A DNA stretch of 16,056 nt. It comes from Ferruginibacter sp. (GTDB lineage: Bacteria; Bacteroidota; Bacteroidia; Chitinophagales; Chitinophagaceae). The DNA is taken from the NCBI GenBank assembly GCA_025352435.1, contig JANXTN010000045.1, positions 1-16,056 of the forward strand, read 5' to 3'. The notes beneath the pieces are model-generated. The model worked only from the letters and a program-made list of their open reading frames with translations. It was not told the DNA's origin and did not search any database. The position numbers were made by a program, and so were the translations under genes. Positions 6,567 to 13,661 of the stretch are shown piece by piece (within the stretch, counting starts at the first letter, position 1; the number at the start of each line of letters is the position of its first letter).

Positions 6567-8171
6567 ATGAAAAAGATCTACACGTTAGTTTCCGTTCTCA
6601 TTTCTATACATGTCGCTGCCCAGACAAAAGTTTATGATAGCCTTACCATTTCAAATTTAAAACAACAGATTCTACCAATTGTTGCTGCTAAAGAGAAGCA
6701 GGTACAGGAAATGGTGGATATGGTTTTTAGCTTTGGCGAACTGGGTTTTCAGGAAATTGAAACGTCTAAATATTTAACGGACATTCTTACAAAAAATGGT
6801 TTTAGCGTACAAAAAGGAATTTCAAATATCCCAACTGCATGGCGTGCTACATGGGGTAGCGGCAGTCCGGTTATTGCTTTAGGCAGTGATATAGATTGTA
6901 TTCCAAAAGCATCTCAAAAGCCTGGGGTTGCTTACAAAGACCCAATAGTAGAAGGAGCTCCAGGGCATGGTGAGGGGCATAATTCCGGACAGGCAGTAAT
7001 TATTTGTGCAGCTATTGCAGCAAAAGAAATGATGGAGAAAAATAACATCAAAGGCACGCTGGTTATCTGGCCTGGAGTGGCTGAAGAGCTGGTTGCAAGC
7101 AAAGCATGGTACGTGCGGGACGGATTTTTTAAAAATGTTGACGCCTGCATATTTACTCATGTAAGCGACGATTTTAGCTGCAACTATGGTGATAATGGAG
7201 GTAACGGTTTGGTATCAGTAAAGTTTTCATTTGATGGCGATGCAGCCCACGCAGCAGGTGCTCCATGGCGTGGTAAAAGCGCATTGGATGCGGTAGAACT
7301 AATGGATGTTGGTTGGAATTTTAAGAGAGAACATTTAAAGCCAACACAGCGCTCGCATTATGTAATTATGGATGGCGGCGATCAGCCGAATGTAGTGCCA
7401 TCAAAAGCAAGTGTGTGGTATTATTTTAGAGAAAGAGAATACAAGGATATAAAAAGCATGTACGATGCCGGAATTGATATTGCAAAAGGTGCTGCAATGA
7501 TGACTGGTACAAAAATGAATTACCAGATTTTAGGCGCTGCATGGCCCGGGCACTTCAACAAGGCATTGGCTACGGTTATGTACACTAATATTAAAAAAGT
7601 AGGCTTGCCACAATGGAGTGATGCCGATAATGATTTAGCCAAAGCAGTACAGAAATTAATGGATTCTCCTAAAAAAGATGGAGACGGAAAGCCTATAGAT
7701 GGATTGTGTACTACGATTGATACATTAAAAGGCTCGGTTCCATTTTCATGGGGTGGTGGCTCTGATGATATTGCTGATGTATCGTGGAATGTACCAACGA
7801 TTGTGCTTCGCTATCCTGCGAATATTCCCGGATTAAAAGGTCATCATTGGGGCGATGCTATTGCCATGGCTACACCAATAGCACACAAAGGCTCTCTTGC
7901 CGGCGCAAAGGTTACTGCACTTACATTGATTGATTTATTTACCAATCCAAAAATCTTGAATGAAGCAAAAGATTATTTCAAAAATGTACAAACCAAAGAT
8001 GTGCAGTACATTCCTTTTATAACTGACAAAGACAATGCGCCCACTTATTTAAATAAAGAAAAGATGGACACTTACAGACCTGAAATGAAAAAATTTTATT
8101 ACAACCCTACAAAGTATAAAACCTATATGGAGCAGTTGGGTATTAGTTATCCCACACTTAATAAGAAGTAG
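6567..8171 (+). CDS. exported M20/AbgB-like metal-dependent amidohydrolase
   Basis: 534 residues. Residues 1-19 form a signal peptide (MKKIYTLVSVLISIHVAAQ), so the enzyme acts in the periplasm or outside. The remainder matches the M20 peptidase/amidohydrolase family, p-aminobenzoyl-glutamate hydrolase subunit B-like. Motifs: an early ELGFQEIETSKYL segment (58-70), ALGSDID (104-110), PGHGEGHNSG at 132-141 in the place of the family's GHxCGHN metal site, the VAEE carboxylates at 171-174, and a dimerisation-domain stretch with DAAHAAGAPWRGKSALDA. Late in the protein GGGSDDIADVSW, PGLKGHHWGD and PIAHKG match the PGHxW...HKG end of AbgB relatives. Such enzymes cleave N-acyl-amino-acid amides; the substrate here is unknown. 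Most AbgB proteins are cytosolic, so the signal peptide and C-terminal extension (about residues 470-534) are notable. It is convergent with the receptor gene that follows. Confidence 0.9.
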   Translation: MKKIYTLVSVLISIHVAAQTKVYDSLTISNLKQQILPIVAAKEKQVQEMVDMVFSFGELGFQEIETSKYLTDILTKNGFSVQKGISNIPTAWRATWGSGSPVIALGSDIDCIPKASQKPGVAYKDPIVEGAPGHGEGHNSGQAVIICAAIAAKEMMEKNNIKGTLVIWPGVAEELVASKAWYVRDGFFKNVDACIFTHVSDDFSCNYGDNGGNGLVSVKFSFDGDAAHAAGAPWRGKSALDAVELMDVGWNFKREHLKPTQRSHYVIMDGGDQPNVVPSKASVWYYFREREYKDIKSMYDAGIDIAKGAAMMTGTKMNYQILGAAWPGHFNKALATVMYTNIKKVGLPQWSDADNDLAKAVQKLMDSPKKDGDGKPIDGLCTTIDTLKGSVPFSWGGGSDDIADVSWNVPTIVLRYPANIPGLKGHHWGDAIAMATPIAHKGSLAGAKVTALTLIDLFTNPKILNEAKDYFKNVQTKDVQYIPFITDKDNAPTYLNKEKMDTYRPEMKKFYYNPTKYKTYMEQLGISYPTLNKK

Positions 8172-8235
8172 TGTTGTTGGATAATTAAAAAGTATCACTC
8201 ACGTTAACTATCTATCGTCATTATTTCTTTCTTAC

Positions 8236-8260
8236 CACCGCTGGTCTTTCACCGGCGGTG
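8236..8260. terminator. hairpin between convergent genes
   Basis: CACCGCTGGT (8236-8245) and ACCGGCGGTG (8251-8260) pair over 10 bp, with one G-U pair, around a 5-nt loop. It sits between two convergent genes (stops at 8171 and 8328), the usual place for a shared terminator. No T-run follows immediately on either strand, so it is not a textbook intrinsic terminator. Confidence 0.5.
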
Positions 8261-8327
8261 TGCCTTATTAAAAAAAAGTATTAGAAATGGCAGGCCTACT
8301 ATACTCCCTAATAACCAATTAATTTAA

Positions 8328-10784
8328 TTACTCCGGTGTTGTATTTAAGTTGCCATCCTGCTCTTGTCTTTGCTTCTTAAATTCCAGCTTACCAAACTTC
8401 CATGCAAAGTTCAACCCTATAGAACGGAACGGTATTTCTCTTACACTGTTCACTTTAAAATTAGGACCGGACAGTTGTGTTTTTTGATTCAATTTATCTT
8501 GTAAGAAGTTGCTGCCCGTAAGTGCTAGACTTCCTTTTTTGTTCCAGAACTGTTTGCGTATAGCCATGCTGTATGTTGTAAACGATGGATATTTTCCTTG
8601 GGCTTCGTTTCTTGCTGAGTTGAAATTACCAAAGAATTCCGCTACAAGTGTGGGGGCAAACTGGTAGTTTGCATTTAAGTTAAAACGATAGTTAAAACTG
8701 GTGGTATTGAAGCCCTTATCGACGGTGTTTATAATATGTCTTCTAAAGAAAAATACATTGCTGCGCAAAGAGAATTTAGAAGTAGCTTTTAAATCTCCAA
8801 ACAAATTAACTCCCATATTTTTTTCTCTTCCAATATTTTGCCTTGTACTTACCGCAACATTATTATAAATAGAATCTCCTGCTTTGTAAGAAGGATAGTA
8901 AGTAATATATGGTTGAATATCATTGTCGTTTAATCTGTAAAATAAATTAATACTTCCCGATCCTTTTTGTCCAAAATCTTTGGTATAACTAAACTCCATA
9001 CGATGCCCGATCTCCGGTTTTAAAAAAGGATTCCCTACAGATAAATTTTTAGGATCATTCGTATTTACAAATGGGTTCAGATCCTGGTAATTCGGTCGCT
9101 CAATTCTCTTTGAATAACTTAATTTAAGATTTCCCTTTTCACCCATTTTTTGAGATAAATATGCAGAAGGAACAATAGTATTGTACCCAGGTACTTTTAC
9201 CTGCTGCTGTGCATTAGAGAAATAAGAATTAATTTCTGTCCGTTCATAACGCCCACCAATTTTTGCACTTAATCCTTTCGTTACAGGAAAACTTAATTCG
9301 CTGTAAAAAGCATACACCTGTTGTTTGTAATCAAGGTTATTTGCCAACGAATTGTTTAGTTGATATAGTTTAGTAGCAGGTAAATAACTCAGTACGGTAG
9401 AAGTGCTGTTTATATCATTAAAAGATATTTTAGAACCCATCCCAAGTTTTACATCTTTTCCTAATGGTTGTGTATAATCAAGCGCTATCTGGGTTTCTTT
9501 TGTCTTACCGGGATTTTGGCTTTTAGTGCCATAAAAAACTTCCTGCTGGGGCGTATACAGTTGCTCGTTAGATGAATTATTTTTGCCGTTTCCAAAACTT
9601 GTGTTCGCACTAAGTTCCAGTTCTTGATCTTCCTTTGCAAATGTTCTTTTGTAATTTAAACTTACATCTGTGTTTGTAAATTTAAATCGGTTGTCACTGT
9701 TTATTAAAGTGAGCAATGGATTCGTATTGCTGCCTTGGCTTAGTTGAAGAAACTGGTTGCTGTATCCGTTTCCATAATTACCAAAGTTGTTAAAAGATAC
9801 TGCGCCGGTAATGCTGTTTTTTTCTTTTACTGTCCAGTCAAACCCTGCGCCTGTTTGTACACCATGTCTCTCAAATTCTGCAACACCTTCCTGTTTTAAA
9901 TAGTCTGTACCCGCTCCATTTAAAGTAAACCTTTCTGAAAGAGAATGCACATTAGATTTCAATCTTTTGTTCGCACTTAAAAAAAAGTTTGCTCCAAAGT
10001 TATTGTTGCGGGCATTTAGATTGATAGAACCATTCTCATTTCTGGTGCCTGCAGTAAGAGAAATGTTGCCATTGTAACCCTTTGCCTTGTTGGTTTTTAA
10101 AATGATATTGATGATACCTCCAAGCCCTGCAGCATCGTATTTAGCGCCTGGGTTTGTAATTACTTCCACACTTTTTATTTGGCTCGCAGGTATAGATTGC
10201 AGTACATCTGTAATGCTGCTTCCAAATGCTGTAGATGGTTTACCGTTTATTAAAAAGCGTACACCCCCACTGCCCGAAAGCTGTACGTTGCCATCCACAT
10301 CTACAGAAACCTGTGGTATTTTTTTAAGTATATCCGTTGCTACACCGGATTGTGAGCTCACATCCTTTTCAGCATTAAATACCATTTTGTCTATCTTATT
10401 TTCTATCAGGTTCACTTTTGCTTGTACCACTACTTCCTGAAGGTTGGCTTTTGTAGGTTTTAATAAAATCTTTTCAAGCTCTACAGGCGTGCCTGTAATA
10501 ACTACATCCTTTAAACTGTGTGCGTTGTATCCAATAAATTCAAACACTGCTGTGTAGGTTCCGGCCTTTACATTTTCTACAACATAATTGCCTGCTTTAT
10601 CTGTAACCGTCCCTGTGATTGGTTTTTTATTGCCGGGAGCAAATAATGTTACTGTAGCATATTCAAGCGGCGCTTTAGAGATGGAATCTGCAACCTGCCC
10701 TTTTAGAACAACATTTTTCGGTTGGGCTTGTATCAAATTAAAGCCAAATAGCAGCAATACAGTAACGTAAATATATTTCATCAT
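8328..10784 (-). CDS. outer-membrane beta-barrel receptor with carboxypeptidase-regulatory domain
   Basis: 818 residues, TonB-dependent-receptor-like. Residues 1-21 are a signal peptide (ending NLIQAQ). A carboxypeptidase-regulatory-like beta domain follows (about 25-110: VVLKGQVADSISKAPLEYAT, GNYVVENVKAGTY). A plug domain (about 115-235) contains VATDILKKIPQVSVD, LSGSGGVRFLINGKP and VEVITNPGAKYDAAGLGGII. The rest is a barrel with repeated alternating strands and the typical YSKRIERPNYQDLNPF and GNPFLKPE motifs. This matches the Bacteroidota outer-membrane-protein beta-barrel family rather than SusC: it has no SusD partner gene and no SusC plug signature. The substrate is unknown. The C-terminus (GKLEFKKQRQEQDGNLNTTPE-like) is polar and does not end in an aromatic residue, as is common for this subfamily. 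Tandem Met codons leave 10784 or 10781 as start. Monocistronic. Confidence 0.9.
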   Translation of the reverse strand: MMKYIYVTVLLLFGFNLIQAQPKNVVLKGQVADSISKAPLEYATVTLFAPGNKKPITGTVTDKAGNYVVENVKAGTYTAVFEFIGYNAHSLKDVVITGTPVELEKILLKPTKANLQEVVVQAKVNLIENKIDKMVFNAEKDVSSQSGVATDILKKIPQVSVDVDGNVQLSGSGGVRFLINGKPSTAFGSSITDVLQSIPASQIKSVEVITNPGAKYDAAGLGGIINIILKTNKAKGYNGNISLTAGTRNENGSINLNARNNNFGANFFLSANKRLKSNVHSLSERFTLNGAGTDYLKQEGVAEFERHGVQTGAGFDWTVKEKNSITGAVSFNNFGNYGNGYSNQFLQLSQGSNTNPLLTLINSDNRFKFTNTDVSLNYKRTFAKEDQELELSANTSFGNGKNNSSNEQLYTPQQEVFYGTKSQNPGKTKETQIALDYTQPLGKDVKLGMGSKISFNDINSTSTVLSYLPATKLYQLNNSLANNLDYKQQVYAFYSELSFPVTKGLSAKIGGRYERTEINSYFSNAQQQVKVPGYNTIVPSAYLSQKMGEKGNLKLSYSKRIERPNYQDLNPFVNTNDPKNLSVGNPFLKPEIGHRMEFSYTKDFGQKGSGSINLFYRLNDNDIQPYITYYPSYKAGDSIYNNVAVSTRQNIGREKNMGVNLFGDLKATSKFSLRSNVFFFRRHIINTVDKGFNTTSFNYRFNLNANYQFAPTLVAEFFGNFNSARNEAQGKYPSFTTYSMAIRKQFWNKKGSLALTGSNFLQDKLNQKTQLSGPNFKVNSVREIPFRSIGLNFAWKFGKLEFKKQRQEQDGNLNTTPE

Positions 10785-11207
10785 CTAAGAGCATTTTTAT
10801 GAGATGCAAATTTGCAGATTTAATGTCTTCTCGAAATAAAAGTTCAAACATCGAATAGCCAATAAAGCGTTAAAAGGTATGAATGGCTAATCTGCTGAGC
10901 GACTGAGCTTGAGGAAGTCGGTGTGTAATAATTAGTTTAAAACTTAAGTTTAAGCAATTTTCTAAAATAGCTCTCTTGTTTAACTAAATATAATGGCAGG
11001 CGTCTCTTGAAGAAGATAATTTGCAGCTTAAACGGAAATATTTTAAAAGAATTCCTTCAAAATATTTTCTTCCAAAAAATTTAGGCCCTATAATAAATAG
11101 TAAAAAAAAAACTTATATTTATAGGAGGATTTATTCATATTTGAAAGCTGATATCTTATAATTTTTTAAGGAATTATTATTTTGTCACTCACCAAAAATT
11201 TAAAATT
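10785..11207. other. 423-bp divergent intergenic region, no gene
   Basis: No convincing frame on either strand. A near-consensus -7 box on the minus strand (CAAATTTG, near 10811-10818) could drive the receptor gene, and CATATTTG at 11136-11143 could drive the SnoaL-like gene. Around 10897-10922 there is a short block CTGAGCTTGAGGAAGTCGG, flanked by CTGAGCGA, that resembles dispersed GAGC/AGTCG palindromic intergenic repeats seen in many genomes. The rest is AT-rich. Confidence 0.5.
11034..11069. repeat. AT-rich inverted repeat
   Basis: GGAAATATTTT (11034-11044) and AAAATATTTTC (11059-11069) pair over 11 positions with one G-T wobble; the 14-nt spacer contains the palindrome GAATTC. It lies about 140 bp before the SnoaL-like gene. 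It could be an operator or a weak hairpin; the AT-rich composition makes chance likely. Confidence 0.3.
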
Positions 11208-11564
11208 ATGTCAACGCAGGAAATTGCAAACCGGTTGTACGAGCTTTGCAAACAAGGCCAGTTTGAAACTGCACAGAATGAATTGTATGCTGATGACTCC
11301 ACAAGCACGGAACACAACATGCAGGGCAGTTTAGAAACAGTAAATGGTATAGCTGTTATTAAAGAGAAAGGCAAACATTTTCAGAGCATGGTAGAAGAGA
11401 TGCACAGTAATTTTACAAATGAACCCAAGATCTTTGGTAAATATATTTTTATGGAAATGGGAATGGATGTAACTATGAAAGGAATGGGCCGCATGAACAT
11501 GAATGAAATGTGTGGTTATGAAGTAAAAGACGGCAAGATTATTAGTGAGCGTTTTTATTATTAG
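11208..11564 (+). CDS. SnoaL/NTF2-like fold protein
   Basis: 118 residues, no signal peptide. The opening helix MSTQEIANRLYELCKQGQFE followed by AQNELYADDSTSTEH, the central EKGKHFQSMVEEMHSNF segment, and the ending NMNEMCGYEVKDGKIISERFYY are the pattern of small SnoaL-like, NTF2-superfamily proteins (an alpha+beta cone fold that binds small ligands or acts as an isomerase or cyclase). The true activity is not predictable: many members are of unknown function. Methionine-rich run near 82-99 (MEMGMDVTMKGMGRMNM) is unusual. It is transcribed alone, ending at a bidirectional terminator shared with the convergent HEIGH peptidase gene. Confidence 0.85.
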   Translation: MSTQEIANRLYELCKQGQFETAQNELYADDSTSTEHNMQGSLETVNGIAVIKEKGKHFQSMVEEMHSNFTNEPKIFGKYIFMEMGMDVTMKGMGRMNMNEMCGYEVKDGKIISERFYY

Positions 11565-11632
11565 TATCCATCCCACATTCTTAAGTAAAAATAATAAGTG
11601 TTATTGCATGGTATTTTGGGGATAAAAAAGAA

Positions 11633-11655
11633 GGCTGCCAATTTATTTGACAGCC
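11633..11655. terminator. bidirectional terminator between convergent genes
   Basis: GGCTGCCA (11633-11640) and TGACAGCC (11648-11655) form a stem with one mismatch and a 7-nt loop. On the plus strand it is followed by TCCTTTTATT, on the minus strand by TTCTTTTTTATC, so it suits both the SnoaL-like gene (stop 11564) and the HEIGH gene (stop 11680). Confidence 0.75.
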
Positions 11656-11679
11656 TCCTTTTATTATAAGTCCAAGAAA

Positions 11680-12462
11680 TTATTTGTAGAGGTAATTCAA
11701 CCCAATAACATCATTAGAATTAAATGTGCGGTCACCACCGTTTGAGCAGGCAAGCATCCATGATGCTGCATCAGGACCTGAAGCTGTGCCAGGAATAAAA
11801 ATAGCACCTACATTAGACGCTCCTTCTTTGGTAGCAGTTCCACCACAGCTATAACTTCTGTCCATATAATCTGTATGGCGCATGCCTATACAATGACCAA
11901 TTTCGTGCTGTATAACACTGCGACGTATATAATTTACAGGTGCTGATGCTAACAATTCATTTAGATCTTTTGCTGTTTTAATTTTTACGGTAAAGACGGT
12001 TAATGCTGTAGTGGTTGTAAAAGAGACGCTGTTTTCGGCAGCCCATTGTTTAAAATTTTCGACATCAACTACTGTCACTAAAAAAACAGCAGGTAGGTGA
12101 TACTTTTTTGCTATAAACTCAGACAATACTGCTGGCGAAAGTTTCCAGTTATCATTGGCAGGCTTATGATAAAAAGGTAAGACATTTATCAGGGGATGTA
12201 AATCTTTAATAATAAATATTGAGTCATCCAGTTGTCTAATTACAACGAAGCGGTTACTTTTTTTATTGGTCAAAAAATCAGCTTTGCTAAGCTTTGCAAT
12301 AAAGTATTCTTGCGGGTTTTTAGATGCAGGTGCCGTTGCAAAAGAAATATAATCTTTGTAGGCTAAAACGATCCCTCCTTCATTTTTTTGCTGCGCTAAA
12401 GAAAATGCGGGAACGATAGTAAATAACAATATCATCTTTAAACAGAACAAAAAATATTTCAT
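11680..12462 (-). CDS. secreted protein with M57 HEIGH metallopeptidase C-terminal segment (possible chimera)
   Basis: 260 residues. Residues 1-23 are a signal peptide (hydrophobic core, ending SLAQ). The last 80 residues match the Bacteroidota dual-action HEIGH peptidase family (M57): zinc site HEIGHCIGMRH at 186-196 followed by TDYMDRSYSCGG, then VGAIFIPGT, GPDAASWMLACSNGG and a FNSNDVIGLNYLY end. C206 and C239 may form the family's disulfide. The usual upstream half of the M57 domain, roughly 100 residues before HEIGH, is absent. Instead residues 25-178 (KLSKADFLTNKKSNRFVVIR, FIAKKYHLPAVFLVTVVDVE, TAKDLNELLASAPVNYI) resemble the N-terminal propeptide region of Bacteroidota S8-like secreted peptidases; that resemblance is from memory and uncertain. 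The join falls at NYIRRSVIQHEIGH. The metal site looks intact, but activity without the N-terminal half is doubtful. Confidence 0.82.
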   Translation of the reverse strand: MKYFLFCLKMILLFTIVPAFSLAQQKNEGGIVLAYKDYISFATAPASKNPQEYFIAKLSKADFLTNKKSNRFVVIRQLDDSIFIIKDLHPLINVLPFYHKPANDNWKLSPAVLSEFIAKKYHLPAVFLVTVVDVENFKQWAAENSVSFTTTTALTVFTVKIKTAKDLNELLASAPVNYIRRSVIQHEIGHCIGMRHTDYMDRSYSCGGTATKEGASNVGAIFIPGTASGPDAASWMLACSNGGDRTFNSNDVIGLNYLYK

Positions 12463-12533
12463 GGAGAAGATTTGTATTTAAAAAAGGTCTGGAAAAGATG
12501 ATTATAAAGGTATTTAAAATATGGGAAAAGGGA

Positions 12534-12564
12534 TATGTGAAGATTCAGAGATGAGGTATATTTA
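12534..12564 (+). promoter_or_regulatory. possible promoter for the esterase gene
   Basis: TATG (12534-12537) and TATATTTA (12557-12564) are separated by 19 bp, the spacing of Bacteroidota -33/-7 elements, each one base from consensus. They lie in the 184-bp divergent gap before the esterase. A purine-rich AAGGAGGGGG at 12618-12627 is about 20 bp from the ATG, too far to be a normal ribosome site. Confidence 0.35.
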
Positions 12565-12646
12565 TAAACAGAAAAGCTAATCCATTCAGACCTCGTTCAA
12601 GCAATCTTTTGGTTTTTAAGGAGGGGGAAATTTATTATCTTACGAG

Positions 12647-13483
12647 ATGAACAGACTGTTTCTTCTTTTTGCACTTGTAGTTTTCACAAAAGTATTACCT
12701 GCACAATCGAAACTGCAGACAATAGCTCCAAAGCCTTTTGTACTGGGTGTTGTACAGGAAATAAACTCAGCTATATTGGGTGAAAAGCGAACATTAAATG
12801 TTTACCTGCCTGAAGGTTATAATGAAAAGGACACTGCAAAATATCCCATAATTTATTTATTGGATGGCTCAGCAGATGAAGATTTTATACATGTGGTAGG
12901 GCTTGTGCAGTACAATAGTTTTGAATGGATAAATCAAATCCCAAAATCCATTGTTGTAGGAATAGCAACCGTGGATAGAAGAAGGGATTTTACTTTTGAA
13001 ACCAGCATTGCAAGAGATAAAAAGGCTTATCCTACTACCGGACATTCTGCTGCATTTATTTCATTTATTGAAAAAGAATTACAACCTTTTGTAGAAATAA
13101 ATTATAAAACCAGTTCTTCCAAAACCATTATAGGAGAATCATTAGGCGGATTGTTGGCAACAGAAATATTGTTTACCCGCCCTTCGCTTTTTAATAAATA
13201 TATTATCGTAAGCCCAAGCCTGTGGTGGAACAATGGCTCACTGTTACAACAAAAGATGGCAGATTTTGCCAACACAGCTATTTACATCGGTGTGGGTAAA
13301 GAAGGCTTAACGCCAACGGAAATCCCACGGGTAATGGAGGTAGATGCAAATGTTTTGGCAGATAAAATAAAATTGAAAAAATTAAAAAATGTGCAGGTAT
13401 ATTTTGACTACCTGCCCCTTGAAGATCATGCAACTATTATGCACCAGGCAGTATATAATGCTTTAAAGTTGTTATACCATTAA
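12647..13483 (+). CDS. secreted alpha/beta-hydrolase esterase, IroE/BesA-like
   Basis: 278 residues. Residues 1-20 form a signal peptide (MNRLFLLFALVVFTKVLPAQ). The rest is an alpha/beta hydrolase of the putative-esterase (esterase D-like) family. It has TLNVYLPEGYNEKDTAKYPI leading into IIYLLDGS, the nucleophile elbow GESLGG with S165, SPSLWWNNGSLL, and a catalytic-His segment LEDHATIMHQAVYNAL with H261. An Asp or Glu third member lies between them, probably in GVGKEGLTPTE. The closest functional relatives are siderophore hydrolases of the IroE/BesA group, but the same family includes broad-specificity esterases. The next gene is a FecA-like receptor 178 bp downstream in the same direction, which fits periplasmic hydrolysis of an imported iron chelate. 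The ATG at 12647 leads directly into the signal peptide. Confidence 0.88.
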   Translation: MNRLFLLFALVVFTKVLPAQSKLQTIAPKPFVLGVVQEINSAILGEKRTLNVYLPEGYNEKDTAKYPIIYLLDGSADEDFIHVVGLVQYNSFEWINQIPKSIVVGIATVDRRRDFTFETSIARDKKAYPTTGHSAAFISFIEKELQPFVEINYKTSSSKTIIGESLGGLLATEILFTRPSLFNKYIIVSPSLWWNNGSLLQQKMADFANTAIYIGVGKEGLTPTEIPRVMEVDANVLADKIKLKKLKNVQVYFDYLPLEDHATIMHQAVYNALKLLYH

Positions 13484-13571
13484 GCGCTCTGCCAAGCCTA
13501 AATAATGTGCAGCAATTCATTTACTGTTCTATTAATGATACTACATATTCTTATAAAAAACCTCATGTTAT

Positions 13572-13618
13572 TTTTCCTAATTGCGTAGGTTGTTTTCCCA
13601 TTTGCTATTTTAGGAAAA
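13572..13618 (+). promoter_or_regulatory. spaced inverted repeat upstream of the FecA-like receptor
   Basis: TTTTCCTAA (13572-13580) and TTAGGAAAA (13610-13618) are perfect 9-bp inverted repeats, 29 nt apart. They end 43 bp before the receptor start and just upstream of a near-consensus -7 box CACATTTG (13630-13637). It could be an operator bound by a dimer or a leader hairpin. It does not match the Fur consensus GATAATGATAATCATTATC, so iron control is unproven. Confidence 0.45.
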
Positions 13619-13661
13619 GAAAATAAGCACACATTTGCACGACTTAAAAAAGGATATGCAC

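Noticed and set aside
8328..10784. SusC of a polysaccharide-utilisation locus
   Set aside because: No SusD gene, no glycoside hydrolase nearby, and the plug and barrel motifs fit the general Bacteroidota beta-barrel receptor family better.
11680..12462. Phage or toxin-type protease
   Set aside because: The HEIGH signature and signal peptide fit the secreted M57 family, and no phage or toxin-antitoxin partners are adjacent.
13572..13618. Fur box
   Set aside because: The arms TTTTCCTAA/TTAGGAAAA do not resemble the Fur consensus.
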